Notes: a model not told the origin generated them from the letters alone. Shown: positions 25,937 to 36,451, counted from the first letter of the stretch. The stretch is DNA of 64,000 nt from Microbacterium maritypicum (GCF_041529975.1 NZ_CP168030.1:2480001-2544000); one strand, 5' to 3'. Numbers and translations are program-made.

Positions 25937-28378
25937 TCAGACGAGTGTGCGGCCGATGCTGCCGATCACGCCGTCGATGGGCTGACCCGAGGCGTCACGT
26001 CGTGCTCCGGCTTCAGGGAGCTTGCGCACGGCGCCGGTCGGGTCGACAGCCAAAGGCGGGTTCGGTCCCACCCAGGCGACGGTGAGCCGATCTTCGCCCT
26101 TCAGGAACGAGTGCGCGCGCACGCCGCCCGTCGCGCGGCCCTTCGCCGGGTATTCCGTGAAGGCCGAGACCTTCGCACGTCCCGGGTCCGTGCCGGGCAG
26201 GATGCTCTCGCCACCGGAGACCGTCGCCACGACGGCCTCCGCCGTGGGATCGACGACGCCGAAGAACAGCACGGTCGCACCGGAGCCGAGCTTGACACCG
26301 GCCATGCCGCCCGCAGGTGCTCCCTGAGGGCGCACGTTCGCGGCGGGGAAGTGGAGCAGCTGGGCATCGCTCGTGACGAACACGAGATCGGAGTCGTCGC
26401 GGGCCTCTGCTGCTCCCACGACCGTGTCGCCGGGCTTCATGCCGATGACTTCGAGGTCGGGGCGCACCGGCAGCGACGACGGGACGATGCGCTTCACCGT
26501 TCCCTGCGCCGTCCCGAGGGCGATCGGCGTCTCGCTGTCGAAACGCACGAACCCGAGGATCCGCTCGTTCCTGGTCGTGATCCCGAGGTAGTCACGCAGC
26601 GGCGTCCCCGCAGCGAGCTGGACGGAGGTCGCGGGGACGGAGGGCAGGTCGACGGGGGAGAAGCGCACGACACGGCCGAGGCTGGTGAGAGCCCCGATCT
26701 CCGCGCGGACCGTCGTCTCGACCGTCGTCAGGATCGCGTCGTGCTTGCTGCGGCGTGCCGGAACCGTGAGCTCCTGCCCCTCACCGAGGTCGACCCGCAC
26801 GGCGCGGCCCGTGGTGGAGAGGGCCAGGACCGTGGGGGCGTCGGCGATCTGCAGATCGACCGCTCCCTTGGTCGCTCGTGGCTTCGGGGGAGCGGCGTTC
26901 ATCAGAAGCGTACGGCGCGGTGTGCCGTAGGCATCGGCCGCAGCATCGAGCTCCTTGGCGACCACGCCGCGCAGGAGCACCGGGCTGCCGAGCAGCTCAC
27001 GGAGCGAGGCGATCTCCGCCAGCAGCGCATCGCGCTCGGTCTCGAGCTCGATGCGTGAGAACTTGGTCAGGCGCCGCAGTCGAAGCTCGAGGATGTACTC
27101 GGCCTGCAGCTCGCTCAGATCGAACACCGAGCGCAGACGTGTGCGCGCCTGCTCCGAGTCGTCGGAGGAGCGGATGACCTGGATGACCTCGTCGATGTCG
27201 AGGATCGCGATGAGCAAGCCCTCGACGAGGTGAAGACGTTCCTCGCGGCGCGCGAGGCGGTAGCGACTCCGCCGCGTGATCACTTCGAGGCGATGGCCCA
27301 CGTAGACGCTCAGCATCTCCTTCAGGCCGAGGGTGCGCGGCTGGCCGTCGACGAGTGCGACGTTGTTGATGCTGAACGAGTCCTCGAGCGGGGTCAGGCG
27401 GTACAGCTGCTCGAGGACCGCGTTCGGGTCGAACCCGGTCTTGACGCCGATCGCGACGCGAAGCCCGTGGTTGCGGTCGGTCAGATCGGTGACGTCGCTG
27501 ATCCCCTGCAGCTTCTTCGCCTGCACGGCGTCGCGGATCTTCTCGATCAGGCGTTCCGGGCCCACCATGTAGGGCAGCTCGGAGACGATGATCCCGGTGC
27601 GCCGCGGACCCAGGGGCTCGATCGACGTCTTACCGCGGACCTTGAGCGCTCCGCGTCCGTTCGCGTACGCGTCCTTGACGCCGTCGAGACCCATCAGGAT
27701 GCCGCCCGAGGGGAAATCGGGACCGGGGACGAACTCCATCAGCTCCTCGGTGGTGGCATCCGGGTTCTCGAGCAGGTGGGTCGCGGCCGCCACGACCTCG
27801 ATGAGGTTGTGCGGCGCCATGTTCGTAGCCATGCCCACGGCGATACCGCTGGCGCCGTTGACGAGGAGGTTCGGGAACGCGGCCGGCAGCACAGCCGGCT
27901 GCTGGAACTGACCGTCGTAGTTCGGGATGAAGTCGACGACATCTTCGTCGAGGTTCTCGGTGAGGGCGAGCGCCGCCGCGGCAAGCCTGGCCTCGGTGTA
28001 CCGCGCAGCCGCCGGACCGTCATCGAGGGATCCGAAGTTGCCGTGGCCGTCGATCAGGGGCACACGCAGCGCCCACTCCTGCGCGAGACGAACCAGCGCG
28101 TCGTAGATCGCGGAGTCGCCGTGAGGGTGGAGCTTTCCCATCACCTCGCCCACGACACGGGCGCTCTTGACGTGGCCGCGGTCGGGGCGCAGCCCCATCT
28201 CGGCCATCTGGTACAGGATGCGGCGTTGCACCGGCTTCAGACCGTCACGGGCATCGGGCAGAGCGCGGGAGTAGATCACCGAGTACGCGTACTCGAGGAA
28301 CGAACCCTGCATCTCGGCGGAGAGATCGATGTCCTGGATGCGCTCCTCGACGGGCTCGGGCGGCGGGGTTTTCGGCAT
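25937..28378 (-). CDS. parC: Topoisomerase IV subunit A
   Basis: An 813-residue DNA breakage-reunion subunit. The active-site tyrosine is Y127 in AARYTEARL. The quinolone-determining region is [17 protein letters not shown], with S89 and D93 at the positions of E. coli GyrA Ser83 and Asp87, that is, the sensitive-type residues. The C-terminal third forms the pinwheel repeats (GxxxxF/V blades, such as [18 protein letters not shown]). It decatenates daughter chromosomes together with ParE. AGGAAG lies 4 nt upstream of the start. Confidence 0.93.
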   Translation of the reverse strand: MPKTPPPEPVEERIQDIDLSAEMQGSFLEYAYSVIYSRALPDARDGLKPVQRRILYQMAEMGLRPDRGHVKSARVVGEVMGKLHPHGDSAIYDALVRLAQEWALRVPLIDGHGNFGSLDDGPAAARYTEARLAAAALALTENLDEDVVDFIPNYDGQFQQPAVLPAAFPNLLVNGASGIAVGMATNMAPHNLIEVVAAATHLLENPDATTEELMEFVPGPDFPSGGILMGLDGVKDAYANGRGALKVRGKTSIEPLGPRRTGIIVSELPYMVGPERLIEKIRDAVQAKKLQGISDVTDLTDRNHGLRVAIGVKTGFDPNAVLEQLYRLTPLEDSFSINNVALVDGQPRTLGLKEMLSVYVGHRLEVITRRSRYRLARREERLHLVEGLLIAILDIDEVIQVIRSSDDSEQARTRLRSVFDLSELQAEYILELRLRRLTKFSRIELETERDALLAEIASLRELLGSPVLLRGVVAKELDAAADAYGTPRRTLLMNAAPPKPRATKGAVDLQIADAPTVLALSTTGRAVRVDLGEGQELTVPARRSKHDAILTTVETTVRAEIGALTSLGRVVRFSPVDLPSVPATSVQLAAGTPLRDYLGITTRNERILGFVRFDSETPIALGTAQGTVKRIVPSSLPVRPDLEVIGMKPGDTVVGAAEARDDSDLVFVTSDAQLLHFPAANVRPQGAPAGGMAGVKLGSGATVLFFGVVDPTAEAVVATVSGGESILPGTDPGRAKVSAFTEYPAKGRATGGVRAHSFLKGEDRLTVAWVGPNPPLAVDPTGAVRKLPEAGARRDASGQPIDGVIGSIGRTLV

Positions 28379-28422
28379 GGACTTCCTGAGGGCGTACGGG
28401 AGCCTGTGTCAGACTGGCTCGG

Positions 28423-29544
28423 ATGTCCCTCATGCTACCGTCCGCGTCGCCCAGCGCCCGGAGCGTCGTCGGGGTGGCGGACGACCTGTTCGCCGCGCTC
28501 CGAGGCGGATCCGAGGCGCTTCCGCGTGCGGACTCCGTCGTCCTCGTCGTCGTCGACGGTCTCGGGGCGATCAGCCTCCGCGCACATGCTGGTCACGCCC
28601 GCACGCTGACGGCCGGCATGGCGAAGAAGGATGTCGCGCAGTCGGTGTTCCCCTCGACCACGGCCGCCGCACTCACCAGCATCGTCACGGGAGTGTGGCC
28701 GGGGGAGCACGGCCTCGTCGGCTACCGGGTGCTCGATGTGAGCCGAGACGTGCTCGTCAATCAGCTCAGCGGCTGGGAGACCGACGGGATCGACCCGCTC
28801 ACCTGGCAGCCGGTGCCGACCATCTTCGAACGGGCAGGTCGCGACGGACACGAGAGCTTCGCGGTCGGATTCGCCGGATACGCGCACAGTGGATTCACGA
28901 AAGCCACGCTCCGAGGCGCGGAGTTCGTCGCCGCGACCACGGCGGCAGCGCGCATCGAAGCCGCGTACACGCTCGCCCAGACCCACCCGGGATCCCTCGT
29001 CTATTGCTATCTGCCCGAGGTGGACAAGGCCGGCCACAAGCACGGGATCGCGTCTCGCGAGTGGGTCGCGGCGCTCGAGGACATCGATGCCGCTCTGGCC
29101 ACGCGGGTGCCACCGGCCGTCGGGGTGCTCGTCACGTCGGACCACGGGATGGTCGACGTCGGAGCGGATCGCCAGGTCGTGTTGGAAGAGTCGCATCTGC
29201 GGGGCGTGCATCACGTCGGTGGCGAGCCGCGGATGCTGCACGTCTACCTCGACCCCGACGCCGACGCCGCGGCGGTCTCTGCTCGGTGGCGGGCGGATCT
29301 GGAGGGGGTCGCCGACGTCGTCACCCGCGAGGAAGCCACCCGCGGCGGACTGTTCGGCGCGACTGTCACCGCAGCAGCGTCGGCACGGATCGGCGACCTG
29401 CTCGCCATCGCCCGCGGCACCTGGGCCCTCTACGACGGCACTGCGGCCGACCAGCGCGGGCGCGGCATGATCGGGCAGCACGGAGCGCTCACGCCCGAGG
29501 AGCGGCAGGTGCCCCTGATCAGGCTCGGCGCGTTCGCGCGCTGA
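28423..29544 (+). CDS. Alkaline-phosphatase-superfamily phosphodiesterase
   Basis: A 373-residue protein of the type I phosphodiesterase/nucleotide pyrophosphatase family (PF01663). The two-metal site is visible: Asp in VVDGLG, the Thr nucleophile in FPSTTAAAL, Asp/His in LPEVDKAGHKHG, Asp-His in TSDHGMVD and the late His in GQHGALT. No signal peptide is seen. The natural substrate (nucleotide or phosphodiester) is not clear. CAGACT with a 7-nt spacer before the ATG may be its -10 element. Confidence 0.88.
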   Translation: MSLMLPSASPSARSVVGVADDLFAALRGGSEALPRADSVVLVVVDGLGAISLRAHAGHARTLTAGMAKKDVAQSVFPSTTAAALTSIVTGVWPGEHGLVGYRVLDVSRDVLVNQLSGWETDGIDPLTWQPVPTIFERAGRDGHESFAVGFAGYAHSGFTKATLRGAEFVAATTAAARIEAAYTLAQTHPGSLVYCYLPEVDKAGHKHGIASREWVAALEDIDAALATRVPPAVGVLVTSDHGMVDVGADRQVVLEESHLRGVHHVGGEPRMLHVYLDPDADAAAVSARWRADLEGVADVVTREEATRGGLFGATVTAAASARIGDLLAIARGTWALYDGTAADQRGRGMIGQHGALTPEERQVPLIRLGAFAR

Positions 29545-29591
29545 CGCTGCCAGCGCGAACCGGCAGAGGAGCCGTCACTCCTCGGCGCCGC

Positions 29592-30635
29592 TCACTCGTC
29601 GGTGCGAGCTCCGAAGACGATCTCGTCCCACGAAGGCATGGCATTGCGGCGGCGACGGCGACCGCCGGAGTCGCCGGCGTCGGAAGGGGCGGCCTGGGCC
29701 GAAGGCTGCGCCGGCTCGGGCTCGTCATCGGGCTGCTCGAGGGCGTCGAACAGCGAGATCGGGTCGGAGTGCTCGTCATCGTCGGGCTCGTCGAGTAGCG
29801 GAGCGGTCTCGCGCTGACCGCGACGGCGACGGAGCGCCTCCAGCAGGTCTGCGGTCTCGGGGCTCGTGTTCTGCGCGGAAGGCGCGCGCTTGATGGCGGC
29901 ATCCTGCGCGGCGATGTCGGAGCGCTCCGGGAGCGAGGGGTCTTCGAACTCCGCTTCCGGCGCCGGAAGCAGACGCGGACCGAAGGCGCCGGAGTCGAAC
30001 CGGCTCTCGTCCTTGTAGGGGGAGTTGGTGCGTTCCGCATCCACGGCACGAAGGCGCGGGATGAGCCCTTCGGGCAATGATCCCTGGCGCGAGAGCTGGG
30101 TGGCGTCGGCATTCAGCGGCGAGAGAGCGCTGCGGCGAGGGTCGAAGCTCCAGCGGGCATCGTGGTCGACGTCGTTCGCCGTGAATTCGAGCTTGATCGT
30201 CCAGCTGGAATCCTCTTTCCAACTCGCCCACCGCTCCGCCGTCGCTGCGACCTCGGCGAGCTTCGCGCGGACCGCGACGCCGAAGGTCGGCTGGGCGTCT
30301 GGTTCGACCTCGCTGCCGATCAGCACGGGAACCGCGAGTGCCTGGCCGATGATGTGCTCGCGCTCGGCGAGGACCGGACCTTCGAAGCGGGCGACGTCGT
30401 CGACGCTGATTCCCAGCAGTTCGGCGACCTCGGGAGCCGTGAGTCCGGCGCGGATCTGCGCCTGGATGTCGCGCGGGCTCGCGGCGAGCTTCTGCGCGGT
30501 GGGCTCTGCCTGGCGGGTGGCGCGACGGATCTCACGCTGCAGCACGTCGTCGATGGGCAGCGAGAACCGCTCGCCCGACTCGGTCGCGAGTACGAGGACT
30601 CCTGCTTCTGTGCCGACGATGGTGACGTTTTCCAT
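29592..30635 (-). CDS. sepH: Cell-division protein SepH
   Basis: A 347-residue protein. The N-terminal DUF3071 domain (about residues 1-170) contains a helix-turn-helix-like part (GLTAPEVAELLGISVDDVARFEG) and SWTIKLEFTANDVDHDARW. A long disordered acidic region follows, and the C-terminal RRRRRNAMPSWDEIVFGA motif is the hallmark of SepH. In Streptomyces and mycobacteria SepH stimulates FtsZ assembly and helps septum formation. Its neighbours (DUF4193, DUF3093, dut, DUF3710, DUF3159) are the usual actinobacterial ones. AGAGGGG upstream of the ATG supports the start. Confidence 0.92.
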   Translation of the reverse strand: MENVTIVGTEAGVLVLATESGERFSLPIDDVLQREIRRATRQAEPTAQKLAASPRDIQAQIRAGLTAPEVAELLGISVDDVARFEGPVLAEREHIIGQALAVPVLIGSEVEPDAQPTFGVAVRAKLAEVAATAERWASWKEDSSWTIKLEFTANDVDHDARWSFDPRRSALSPLNADATQLSRQGSLPEGLIPRLRAVDAERTNSPYKDESRFDSGAFGPRLLPAPEAEFEDPSLPERSDIAAQDAAIKRAPSAQNTSPETADLLEALRRRRGQRETAPLLDEPDDDEHSDPISLFDALEQPDDEPEPAQPSAQAAPSDAGDSGGRRRRRNAMPSWDEIVFGARTDE

Positions 30636-30831
30636 GCGAATGCCCCTCTGATGGGTGTCCGTTCATGGTGTCACGCATGCGGCGTCTGGGCCGGGAATAC
30701 CCTGGGCGTGCCGTGAGTTTGCTCTGTCGCACGGACCGCATTTGCGTTATGTCTCCGGGTCGTGCAAACTATGGCCGCCGATACCCGACGGCGCACCACC
30801 CACTCGCACCATGAAAGTGGAGATCTACCGC

Positions 30832-31125
30832 ATGGCAACCGATTACGACGCCCCCCGAAAGAGCGAAGACGACTCCGAGTCGATCGAAGCCCTCAAGGAG
30901 CGTGTGCCGGACAAATCTTCCGGCTCAAGCGGGGACGAAGACTCCGACAACCCGTCGAACTTCGACCTTCCGGGTGCCGACCTCTCCGACCTCGAGCTCG
31001 ACGTCGTCGTGCTGCCCGCGCAGCAGGACGAGTTCACGTGCATGAGCTGCTTCCTCGTGAAGCACCAGTCACAGCTCGACCACGAGGGCGCATCCGGGCC
31101 CATCTGCAAGGAGTGCGCTGCGTAA
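30832..31125 (+). CDS. DUF4193 zinc-ribbon protein
   Basis: A 97-residue protein starting MATDYDAPRKSEDD, the conserved beginning of the DUF4193 family. The middle is acidic and Ser-rich. The C-terminus has FTCMSCFLVKHQSQLD and GPICKECAA, two CxxC pairs that should hold a zinc ion. It is an actinobacteria-specific small protein of unknown role encoded beside sepH. The start at 30832 follows GTGGAG at a 9-nt distance; an in-frame ATG at 30811 is less likely. Confidence 0.92.
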   Translation: MATDYDAPRKSEDDSESIEALKERVPDKSSGSSGDEDSDNPSNFDLPGADLSDLELDVVVLPAQQDEFTCMSCFLVKHQSQLDHEGASGPICKECAA

Positions 31126-31148
31126 GCAGTCCTCCGAGCGACGTCTCA

Positions 31149-31178
31149 CGCGCCCCCGACCGTTCGGTCAGGGGCGCG
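31149..31178. terminator. Bidirectional terminator between DUF4193 and DUF3093 genes
   Basis: A 13-bp stem with one mismatch (CGCGCCCCCGACC) and a GTTC loop. Confidence 0.8.
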
Positions 31179-31200
31179 CTGTCGTATGCGGGCGGGCCCG

Positions 31201-31665
31201 TCAGGAACGGGCAGCGCGGATGGCCGCCGCGAGTCGGTCCGGCGTTCGGGTCGAGATGCTCCACGTGTCGACCGGGTCGTCCGCGTCGAGATTCGGAACG
31301 ACGACGATCCCGTCGATCCCGCCGCGGATCAGGTGCCAGCCGCGTGCGGGGAGACCGGGACCGCGTGCCTGTCGGGCTTCTTCGCCGACGAGCGCCAGCG
31401 GTTCGCCGAGGTGCTCGACATCGATGTGTGCGCGACCGGCGCGCAGGATGCGGCCCTCCACCGACACGACCGGCGTCGCCGCGATGAAGCCGAGCACCAG
31501 GAGCGCGGAGACGGCGGCGCCGACGATGAGCGCGACGGTCGACCCGATGGGCACGAAGACGAGAGACACCATCGGTCCTGCCACCGCGACGGTGACCAGC
31601 AGCCAGAGGCTGGGCGAGAGTCGTTCGTGGTAGTGGACACGTGCGTCTGTGGCGGGGTTCTGCAT
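31201..31665 (-). CDS. DUF3093 membrane protein
   Basis: A 154-residue protein with two transmembrane segments (about residues 20-40 and 44-64). A domain typical of DUF3093 follows: PVVSVEGRILRAGRAHI, then LPARGWHLIRGGIDG and the closing DPVDTWSISTRTPDRLAAAI. Function unknown. ATG 31665 is preferred; ATG 31674 would add three residues. Its start region overlaps the dut promoter on the other strand, so the two genes are divergent with almost no spacer. Confidence 0.85.
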   Translation of the reverse strand: MQNPATDARVHYHERLSPSLWLLVTVAVAGPMVSLVFVPIGSTVALIVGAAVSALLVLGFIAATPVVSVEGRILRAGRAHIDVEHLGEPLALVGEEARQARGPGLPARGWHLIRGGIDGIVVVPNLDADDPVDTWSISTRTPDRLAAAIRAARS

Positions 31666-31671
31666 TAGCCT
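31666..31671 (+). promoter_or_regulatory. -10 element of dut (leaderless)
   Basis: TAGCCT ends 6 nt before GTG 31678. It lies at the first codons of the DUF3093 gene on the opposite strand. Confidence 0.5.
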
Positions 31672-31677
31672 CATGGG

Positions 31678-32148
31678 GTGACCGATTCCGTTGATGTCCC
31701 CATTATCGCTGCAGTGGTGCCCGGATATGCACATCCGGGCGATGCCGGCGCCGATCTGGTCGCGGCCGAGGCCGTGCATCTGGAACCGGGCGAGCGCGCT
31801 CTCGTGGCCACCGGAGTCCGGATCGCGCTTCCCGACGGCTATGCGGCTTTCGTGGTTCCGCGCAGCGGGCTGGCCGCCAAGCACGGGATCTCGATCGTGA
31901 ACTCGCCGGGGACGGTCGACGCCGGATACCGGGGCGAGATCAAGGTGAGCCTGATCAACACCGATAACAGGAGCGCGTACGATGTGGCCGTCGGCGATCG
32001 CATCGCGCAGCTGATCATCATGCCGGTGACACGCGCCACGTTCATCTCGGTGGACGAGCTGCCGGACAGCGTCCGCGGCGCCGGCGGTTTCGGCTCCACC
32101 GGGTACCAGGCGGGGCTCACGCAGAACGAAGCGGGACAGAACAGATGA
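31678..32148 (+). CDS. dut: dUTP diphosphatase
   Basis: A 156-residue trimeric dUTPase that hydrolyses dUTP to dUMP, keeping uracil out of DNA. Motif I (HPGDAGADL, ~19-27), motif II (PRSGLAAKHG, 61-70), motif III (NSPGTVDAGYRGEI, 75-88), motif IV (GDRIAQLIIMP) and the C-terminal P-loop motif V (GAGGFGSTG, 134-142) are all present. It starts the operon dut-DUF3710-DUF3159, each joined by a 4-nt overlap. Confidence 0.97.
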   Translation: MTDSVDVPIIAAVVPGYAHPGDAGADLVAAEAVHLEPGERALVATGVRIALPDGYAAFVVPRSGLAAKHGISIVNSPGTVDAGYRGEIKVSLINTDNRSAYDVAVGDRIAQLIIMPVTRATFISVDELPDSVRGAGGFGSTGYQAGLTQNEAGQNR

Positions 32149-32732
32149 CTGACAACAACGCGACCCCCTCCAAGTCGGCACCCGCGAACCGCGGCACCGA
32201 CGGACCTTTCGACGACTCCGAGGCGAACCCGGTTCGCCCGTACATCGACCTGGGCGGGATCAAGATCCTTCCACGCGAGGGGCTGAACCTCCGGCTCGAG
32301 GTGGAAGAGCAGACCAAGCGCATCGTCGCCGTCGGCCTCGACTATGCGGAATCCTCGCTGCAGGTGCAGCCGTTCGCGGCGCCGCGCTCCGGCGGACTGT
32401 GGGATGAGACGCGCGTGCAGCTGCGCGACCAGGTCAAGGCGCAGGGCGGCCGCGTCGAAGAACGCGACGGCCCGTTGGGCAAAGAGCTCCTCGCCGAGGT
32501 CCCGGCGACCGCGAGCGAAGGCTCCGGACTGCGCCTCGCCCGATTCATCGGCATCGACGGTCCCCGCTGGTTCCTTCGCGGCGTGATCGGCGGAGCGGGT
32601 GCGTCGGATCCCGAGGCCGGCGCCAAGGTCGAGGATCTGTTCCGCTCGATCGTCGTCGTCCGCGGTGGCTCTCCGATGCCCCCGCGTGATCTGATCCCAC
32701 TCAAGATGCCGGCGACCCCGGGCTCCGCGTGA
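32145..32732 (+). CDS. DUF3710 protein
   Basis: A 195-residue soluble protein. After a polar N-terminus comes the conserved PYIDLGGIKILPREGLNLRL and, further on, VQPFAAPRSGGLWDETRVQLRD, RFIGIDGPRWFLRGVIGG and a final VVVRGGSPMPPRDLIPLKMP. These are the marks of DUF3710, an actinobacterial family of unknown function always close to dut. Its ATG overlaps the dut stop. Confidence 0.92.
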   Translation: MTDNNATPSKSAPANRGTDGPFDDSEANPVRPYIDLGGIKILPREGLNLRLEVEEQTKRIVAVGLDYAESSLQVQPFAAPRSGGLWDETRVQLRDQVKAQGGRVEERDGPLGKELLAEVPATASEGSGLRLARFIGIDGPRWFLRGVIGGAGASDPEAGAKVEDLFRSIVVVRGGSPMPPRDLIPLKMPATPGSA

Positions 32733-33463
32733 GCGTCCCAGAACCCGACCCGGAACGCGAGAAGAGCACCTCCGAGATCCTCGGGGCGGCTCTCGGCAGC
32801 GCCGCCCGCCGTGCCGGGCTCGACCCGGCGGAGACCGCCAGCACGCACAAGGTCGTCTGGTCGGCGATCGGCGGGGTCCGCGGCATCCTCGAATCGGTGC
32901 TGCCGAGCCTGGCCTTCGTGATCATCTTCACGATCCGCCCCGAGCCGCTGATCCTGTCGCTCGGTATCTCGGTCGGCCTCGCTGCGGTCTTCACGATCGT
33001 CCGCCTCGTGCAGAAGTCCCCGCCCTCCGCGGCGATCGGCGGACTCGTCGCCGCGGCCGCCGCGGCTGCGCTCGCGCTGTGGACCGGTCGCGGAGCAGAC
33101 AACTTCGTCCCGGGTCTCATCACCAACGCGGTCTACGGTTCGGTCATCCTCGTGTCGGCCCTGATCGGGTGGTCGCTGATCGGCCTCGCGGTCGGTTTCC
33201 TGATGGGGGAGGGCACCACCTGGCGGAACGATCGGCGCAAGCGTCGCGCCTACTTCTGGCTCGGGATCGCGTGGGCTGCGCTGTTCTTCGCCAGACTCGC
33301 CGTGCAGCTCCCGCTGTACCTCGCAGGCGATGTGACCGCACTCGGCACGCTCAAGCTCATCATGGGCCTCCCGCTCTTCGCGCCGTTGATCGCGGTCACC
33401 TGGCTCGTCGTACGCGCTCTCCATCCGCGTGGTCCGTCGCGCGAAGACGCCGCCGAGGCATGA
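32729..33463 (+). CDS. DUF3159 membrane protein
   Basis: A 244-residue integral membrane protein with about six hydrophobic segments between residues 45 and 235. Visible are GGVRGILESVLPSLAFVIIF and the later GRGADNFVPGLITNAVYGS, which fit DUF3159. Function unknown. GTG at 32729 overlaps the DUF3710 stop (GTGA). The stop codon lies only 2 nt from the 26-nt palindrome ahead of acnA. Confidence 0.9.
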   Translation: MSVPEPDPEREKSTSEILGAALGSAARRAGLDPAETASTHKVVWSAIGGVRGILESVLPSLAFVIIFTIRPEPLILSLGISVGLAAVFTIVRLVQKSPPSAAIGGLVAAAAAAALALWTGRGADNFVPGLITNAVYGSVILVSALIGWSLIGLAVGFLMGEGTTWRNDRRKRRAYFWLGIAWAALFFARLAVQLPLYLAGDVTALGTLKLIMGLPLFAPLIAVTWLVVRALHPRGPSREDAAEA

Positions 33464-33465
33464 TA

Positions 33466-33491
33466 GATTTATCTTGACATCAAGATAAATC
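33466..33491. promoter_or_regulatory. 26-nt perfect palindrome upstream of aconitase (operator)
   Basis: Two 12-bp arms (GATTTATCTTGA and its complement) around a CA spacer. The centre contains TTGACA, so a bound dimeric regulator would cover a -35 region. The AT-rich character stands out in this GC-rich sequence. The form suits MarR-type regulators, but no such gene is nearby. Confidence 0.8.
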
Positions 33492-33539
33492 GCAGGCTTT
33501 CGCCGGTGAGCTGCGCGGAGCAGACTGGTTAGGTCCGCC

Positions 33540-33570
33540 TTGCTAGCCGCAGGGGCTCGCTGGCGAGCAA
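33540..33570 (+). other. Hairpin in the aconitase leader
   Basis: A 9-bp stem with one mismatch (TTGCTAGCC against GGCGAGCAA) and a 13-nt loop, about 50 nt before the acnA start. It has no T-run and no known riboswitch pattern, so its role is unknown. Confidence 0.3.
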
Positions 33571-33616
33571 GATGGAGGCGCCTGTCGCTCCCATCCGAAT
33601 AGAAGGAGACGGATTC

Positions 33617-36451
33617 GTGTCCACGGTGAACAGCTTCGGTGCCAAGAGCACCCTGACAGTCGGCAGCACCGACTATGAGATCTTCCGCATCGACACGGTG
33701 CCCGGTTTCGAGAAGCTCCCCTTCAGTCTCAAGGTCCTCCTGGAGAACCTGCTTCGCACCGAGGACGGTGCGAATGTGACGAAGGCGCAGATCGAGGCGC
33801 TGGGTTCGTGGGATGCCGCGGCAGAGCCCAATACCGAGATCCAGTTCACGCCCGCGCGCGTGGTCATGCAGGACTTCACCGGTGTGCCCTGCATCGTCGA
33901 CCTCGCCACGATGCGCGAGGCCGTGACGGCCCTCGGCGGTGACGCGAACAAGATCAACCCGCTCTCGCCCGCCGAGATGGTCATCGACCACTCCGTCATC
34001 GCCGACCTGTTCGGCTCGGAGAACGCCCTCGAGCGCAACGTCGAGATCGAGTACGAGCGCAACGGCGAGCGCTACCAGTTCCTGCGCTGGGGCCAGACGG
34101 CCTTCAGCGACTTCAAGGTCGTCCCGCCCGGAACCGGCATCGTCCACCAGGTGAACATCGAGCACCTGGCCAAGGTCATCTACGACCGCGATGTCGACGG
34201 CGTGCTCCGCGCATACCCCGACACCTGCGTCGGCACCGACTCGCACACCACCATGGTCAACGGCCTGGGCGTGCTGGGCTGGGGTGTCGGCGGCATCGAG
34301 GCCGAGGCGGCCATGCTCGGCCAGCCCGTGTCGATGCTGATCCCGCGTGTCGTCGGTTTCAAGCTCTCCGGCGAGATCCCCGCCGGCGTGACCGCGACCG
34401 ACGTCGTGCTCACGATCACCGACCAGCTGCGCAAGCACGGCGTGGTCGGCAAGTTCGTCGAGTTCTACGGTGAGGGCGTCGCCTCTGTGCCGCTCGCGAA
34501 CCGCGCCACCATCGGAAACATGTCTCCCGAGTTCGGCTCCACGGCGGCGATCTTCCCGATCGATGACGTGACCCTCGAGTACCTGCGCCTGACCGGCCGC
34601 AGCGAAGAGGCCGTCGCGCTGGTCGAGGCGTACGCCAAGGAGCAGAAGCTCTGGCACGACGCGAACGTCGAGCCGACCTTCAGCGAGTACCTCGAGCTCG
34701 ACCTCGGCACCGTCGTGCCGTCGATCGCCGGCCCGAAGCGCCCGCAGGACCGTATCCTCCTCTCCGAGGCGAAGGCCCAGTTCGAGCACGACATCCTGGG
34801 CTACACGACGGCGTCGACCTCCGACGACATCGTCGACCTGGAGTCGAAGCACTCCTTCCCGGCATCCGACCCGGGCTCTGTCCCCGGCGAAGAGGAGCCG
34901 ACCACGCGTCCGGTGCACATCAACAGCGGCGCTCCGGCGAACGCCTCGAAGCCCGTCCCGGTCACGACGCCGTCGGGGGAGAAGTACATCCTCGACAACG
35001 GCGCCGTCACGCTCGCCGCCATCACCTCGTGCACCAACACGTCGAACCCGTCGGTGATGATCGCCGCCGGTCTCGTCGCACGCAAGGCGCTGGAGAAGGG
35101 CCTGAAGCAGAAGCCGTGGGTCAAGACCACGCTCGGCCCCGGCTCGAAGGTCGTCACCGACTACTACGAGAAGTCCGGCCTGGACAAGGACCTCGAGGGC
35201 CTCGGCTTCTACACGGTCGGCTACGGCTGCACGATCTGCATCGGCAACTCCGGTCCTCTGATCGAAGAGGTGTCGGAGGCGATCAACTCCCACGACCTCG
35301 CCGTCACGGCCGTCCTCTCGGGCAACCGCAACTTCGAGGGGCGCATCAGCCCCGACGTGAAGATGAACTACCTCGCCAGCCCGCCGCTGGTCATCGCCTA
35401 CGCGCTGGCCGGGTCGATGCACTTCGACTTCGAGAACGACGCGCTCGGCAAGGGCACCGACGGTGAAGACGTCTTCCTCAAGGACATCTGGCCGACTCCG
35501 GCCGAGGTGCAGGAACTCGTCGACTCCTCGATCTCGCGCGAGCAGTTCATCAAGCAGTACGCGACGGTCTTCGACGGCGACGAGCGCTGGCGCAGCCTGC
35601 CCACGCCGGATGACGCGATCTTCCAGTGGGACGAGAACTCGACCTACGTCCGCAAGGCGCCGTACTTCGAGGGCATGACGATGGAGCTCACCCCGGTGAA
35701 GGACATCGAGGGCGCACGTGTCATGGCGACTCTGGGTGACTCGGTCACCACCGACCACATCTCGCCCGCCGGAAACATCAAGGCCGGCACGCCGGCGGCC
35801 CAGTACCTCACGGAGCACGGCGTCGACCGCAAGGACTTCAACTCCTTCGGTTCGCGTCGCGGCAACCACGAGGTCATGATCCGCGGAACCTTCGCGAACA
35901 TCCGTCTGAAGAACGCGATGGTCGCGGCCGTCAACGACGGACAGGTCGTCGAGGGTGGCTTCACGCGTGACTTCACGCAGCCGGGCGGCCCGCAGTCGTA
36001 CATCTACGACGCGAGCATGAACTATCAGGAGCAGGGCACGCCCCTCGTCATCTTCGGTGGCAAGGAGTACGGCTCCGGTTCGTCGCGCGACTGGGCGGCC
36101 AAGGGAACGAGCCTGCTGGGCGTCAAGGCGGTCATCACCGAGAGCTTCGAGCGCATCCACCGCTCGAACCTGATCGGCATGGGCGTCGTCCCGCTGCAGT
36201 TCCCCGCCGGCGAAAGCTGGGAGTCGCTGGGCCTCGACGGCACCGAGATCGTCTCGATCACGGGGCTGGAAGAGCTCAACAACGGTGTCACGCCCAAGAC
36301 GGTCAAGGTCACGGCCACCCCGAGCGAGAACTCGCCCGAAGGCAAGCAGCCGGTCGAGTTCGACGCGGTCGTCCGCATCGACACACCCGGTGAGGCGGAC
36401 TACTACCGCAACGGCGGCATCCTGCAGTACGTGCTGCGTTCGCTGGTCTGA
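33617..36451 (+). CDS. acnA: Aconitate hydratase A
   Basis: A 944-residue TCA-cycle enzyme that converts citrate to isocitrate. The [4Fe-4S] ligands are C472 ([10 protein letters not shown]), C538 and C541 ([11 protein letters not shown]). The C-terminal swivel domain has [13 protein letters not shown] with the catalytic serine. A 120-residue Ser/Pro-rich insert seen in some actinobacterial enzymes appears here near residue 420. The GTG start follows AAGGAG at 8 nt; the frame stays open upstream but has no other start signal. The gene lies behind a strong palindromic operator and a ~120-nt leader and is followed by dxs, a common actinobacterial order. Confidence 0.96.
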   Translation: MSTVNSFGAKSTLTVGSTDYEIFRIDTVPGFEKLPFSLKVLLENLLRTEDGANVTKAQIEALGSWDAAAEPNTEIQFTPARVVMQDFTGVPCIVDLATMREAVTALGGDANKINPLSPAEMVIDHSVIADLFGSENALERNVEIEYERNGERYQFLRWGQTAFSDFKVVPPGTGIVHQVNIEHLAKVIYDRDVDGVLRAYPDTCVGTDSHTTMVNGLGVLGWGVGGIEAEAAMLGQPVSMLIPRVVGFKLSGEIPAGVTATDVVLTITDQLRKHGVVGKFVEFYGEGVASVPLANRATIGNMSPEFGSTAAIFPIDDVTLEYLRLTGRSEEAVALVEAYAKEQKLWHDANVEPTFSEYLELDLGTVVPSIAGPKRPQDRILLSEAKAQFEHDILGYTTASTSDDIVDLESKHSFPASDPGSVPGEEEPTTRPVHINSGAPANASKPVPVTTPSGEKYILDNGAVTLAAITSCTNTSNPSVMIAAGLVARKALEKGLKQKPWVKTTLGPGSKVVTDYYEKSGLDKDLEGLGFYTVGYGCTICIGNSGPLIEEVSEAINSHDLAVTAVLSGNRNFEGRISPDVKMNYLASPPLVIAYALAGSMHFDFENDALGKGTDGEDVFLKDIWPTPAEVQELVDSSISREQFIKQYATVFDGDERWRSLPTPDDAIFQWDENSTYVRKAPYFEGMTMELTPVKDIEGARVMATLGDSVTTDHISPAGNIKAGTPAAQYLTEHGVDRKDFNSFGSRRGNHEVMIRGTFANIRLKNAMVAAVNDGQVVEGGFTRDFTQPGGPQSYIYDASMNYQEQGTPLVIFGGKEYGSGSSRDWAAKGTSLLGVKAVITESFERIHRSNLIGMGVVPLQFPAGESWESLGLDGTEIVSITGLEELNNGVTPKTVKVTATPSENSPEGKQPVEFDAVVRIDTPGEADYYRNGGILQYVLRSLV

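Noticed and set aside
23750..28378. Assignment of the pair as gyrB/gyrA
   Set aside because: The tail-to-tail arrangement with no dnaA, dnaN or recF nearby fits topoisomerase IV; gyrase genes normally lie at the origin in this group. Not fully excluded by sequence alone.
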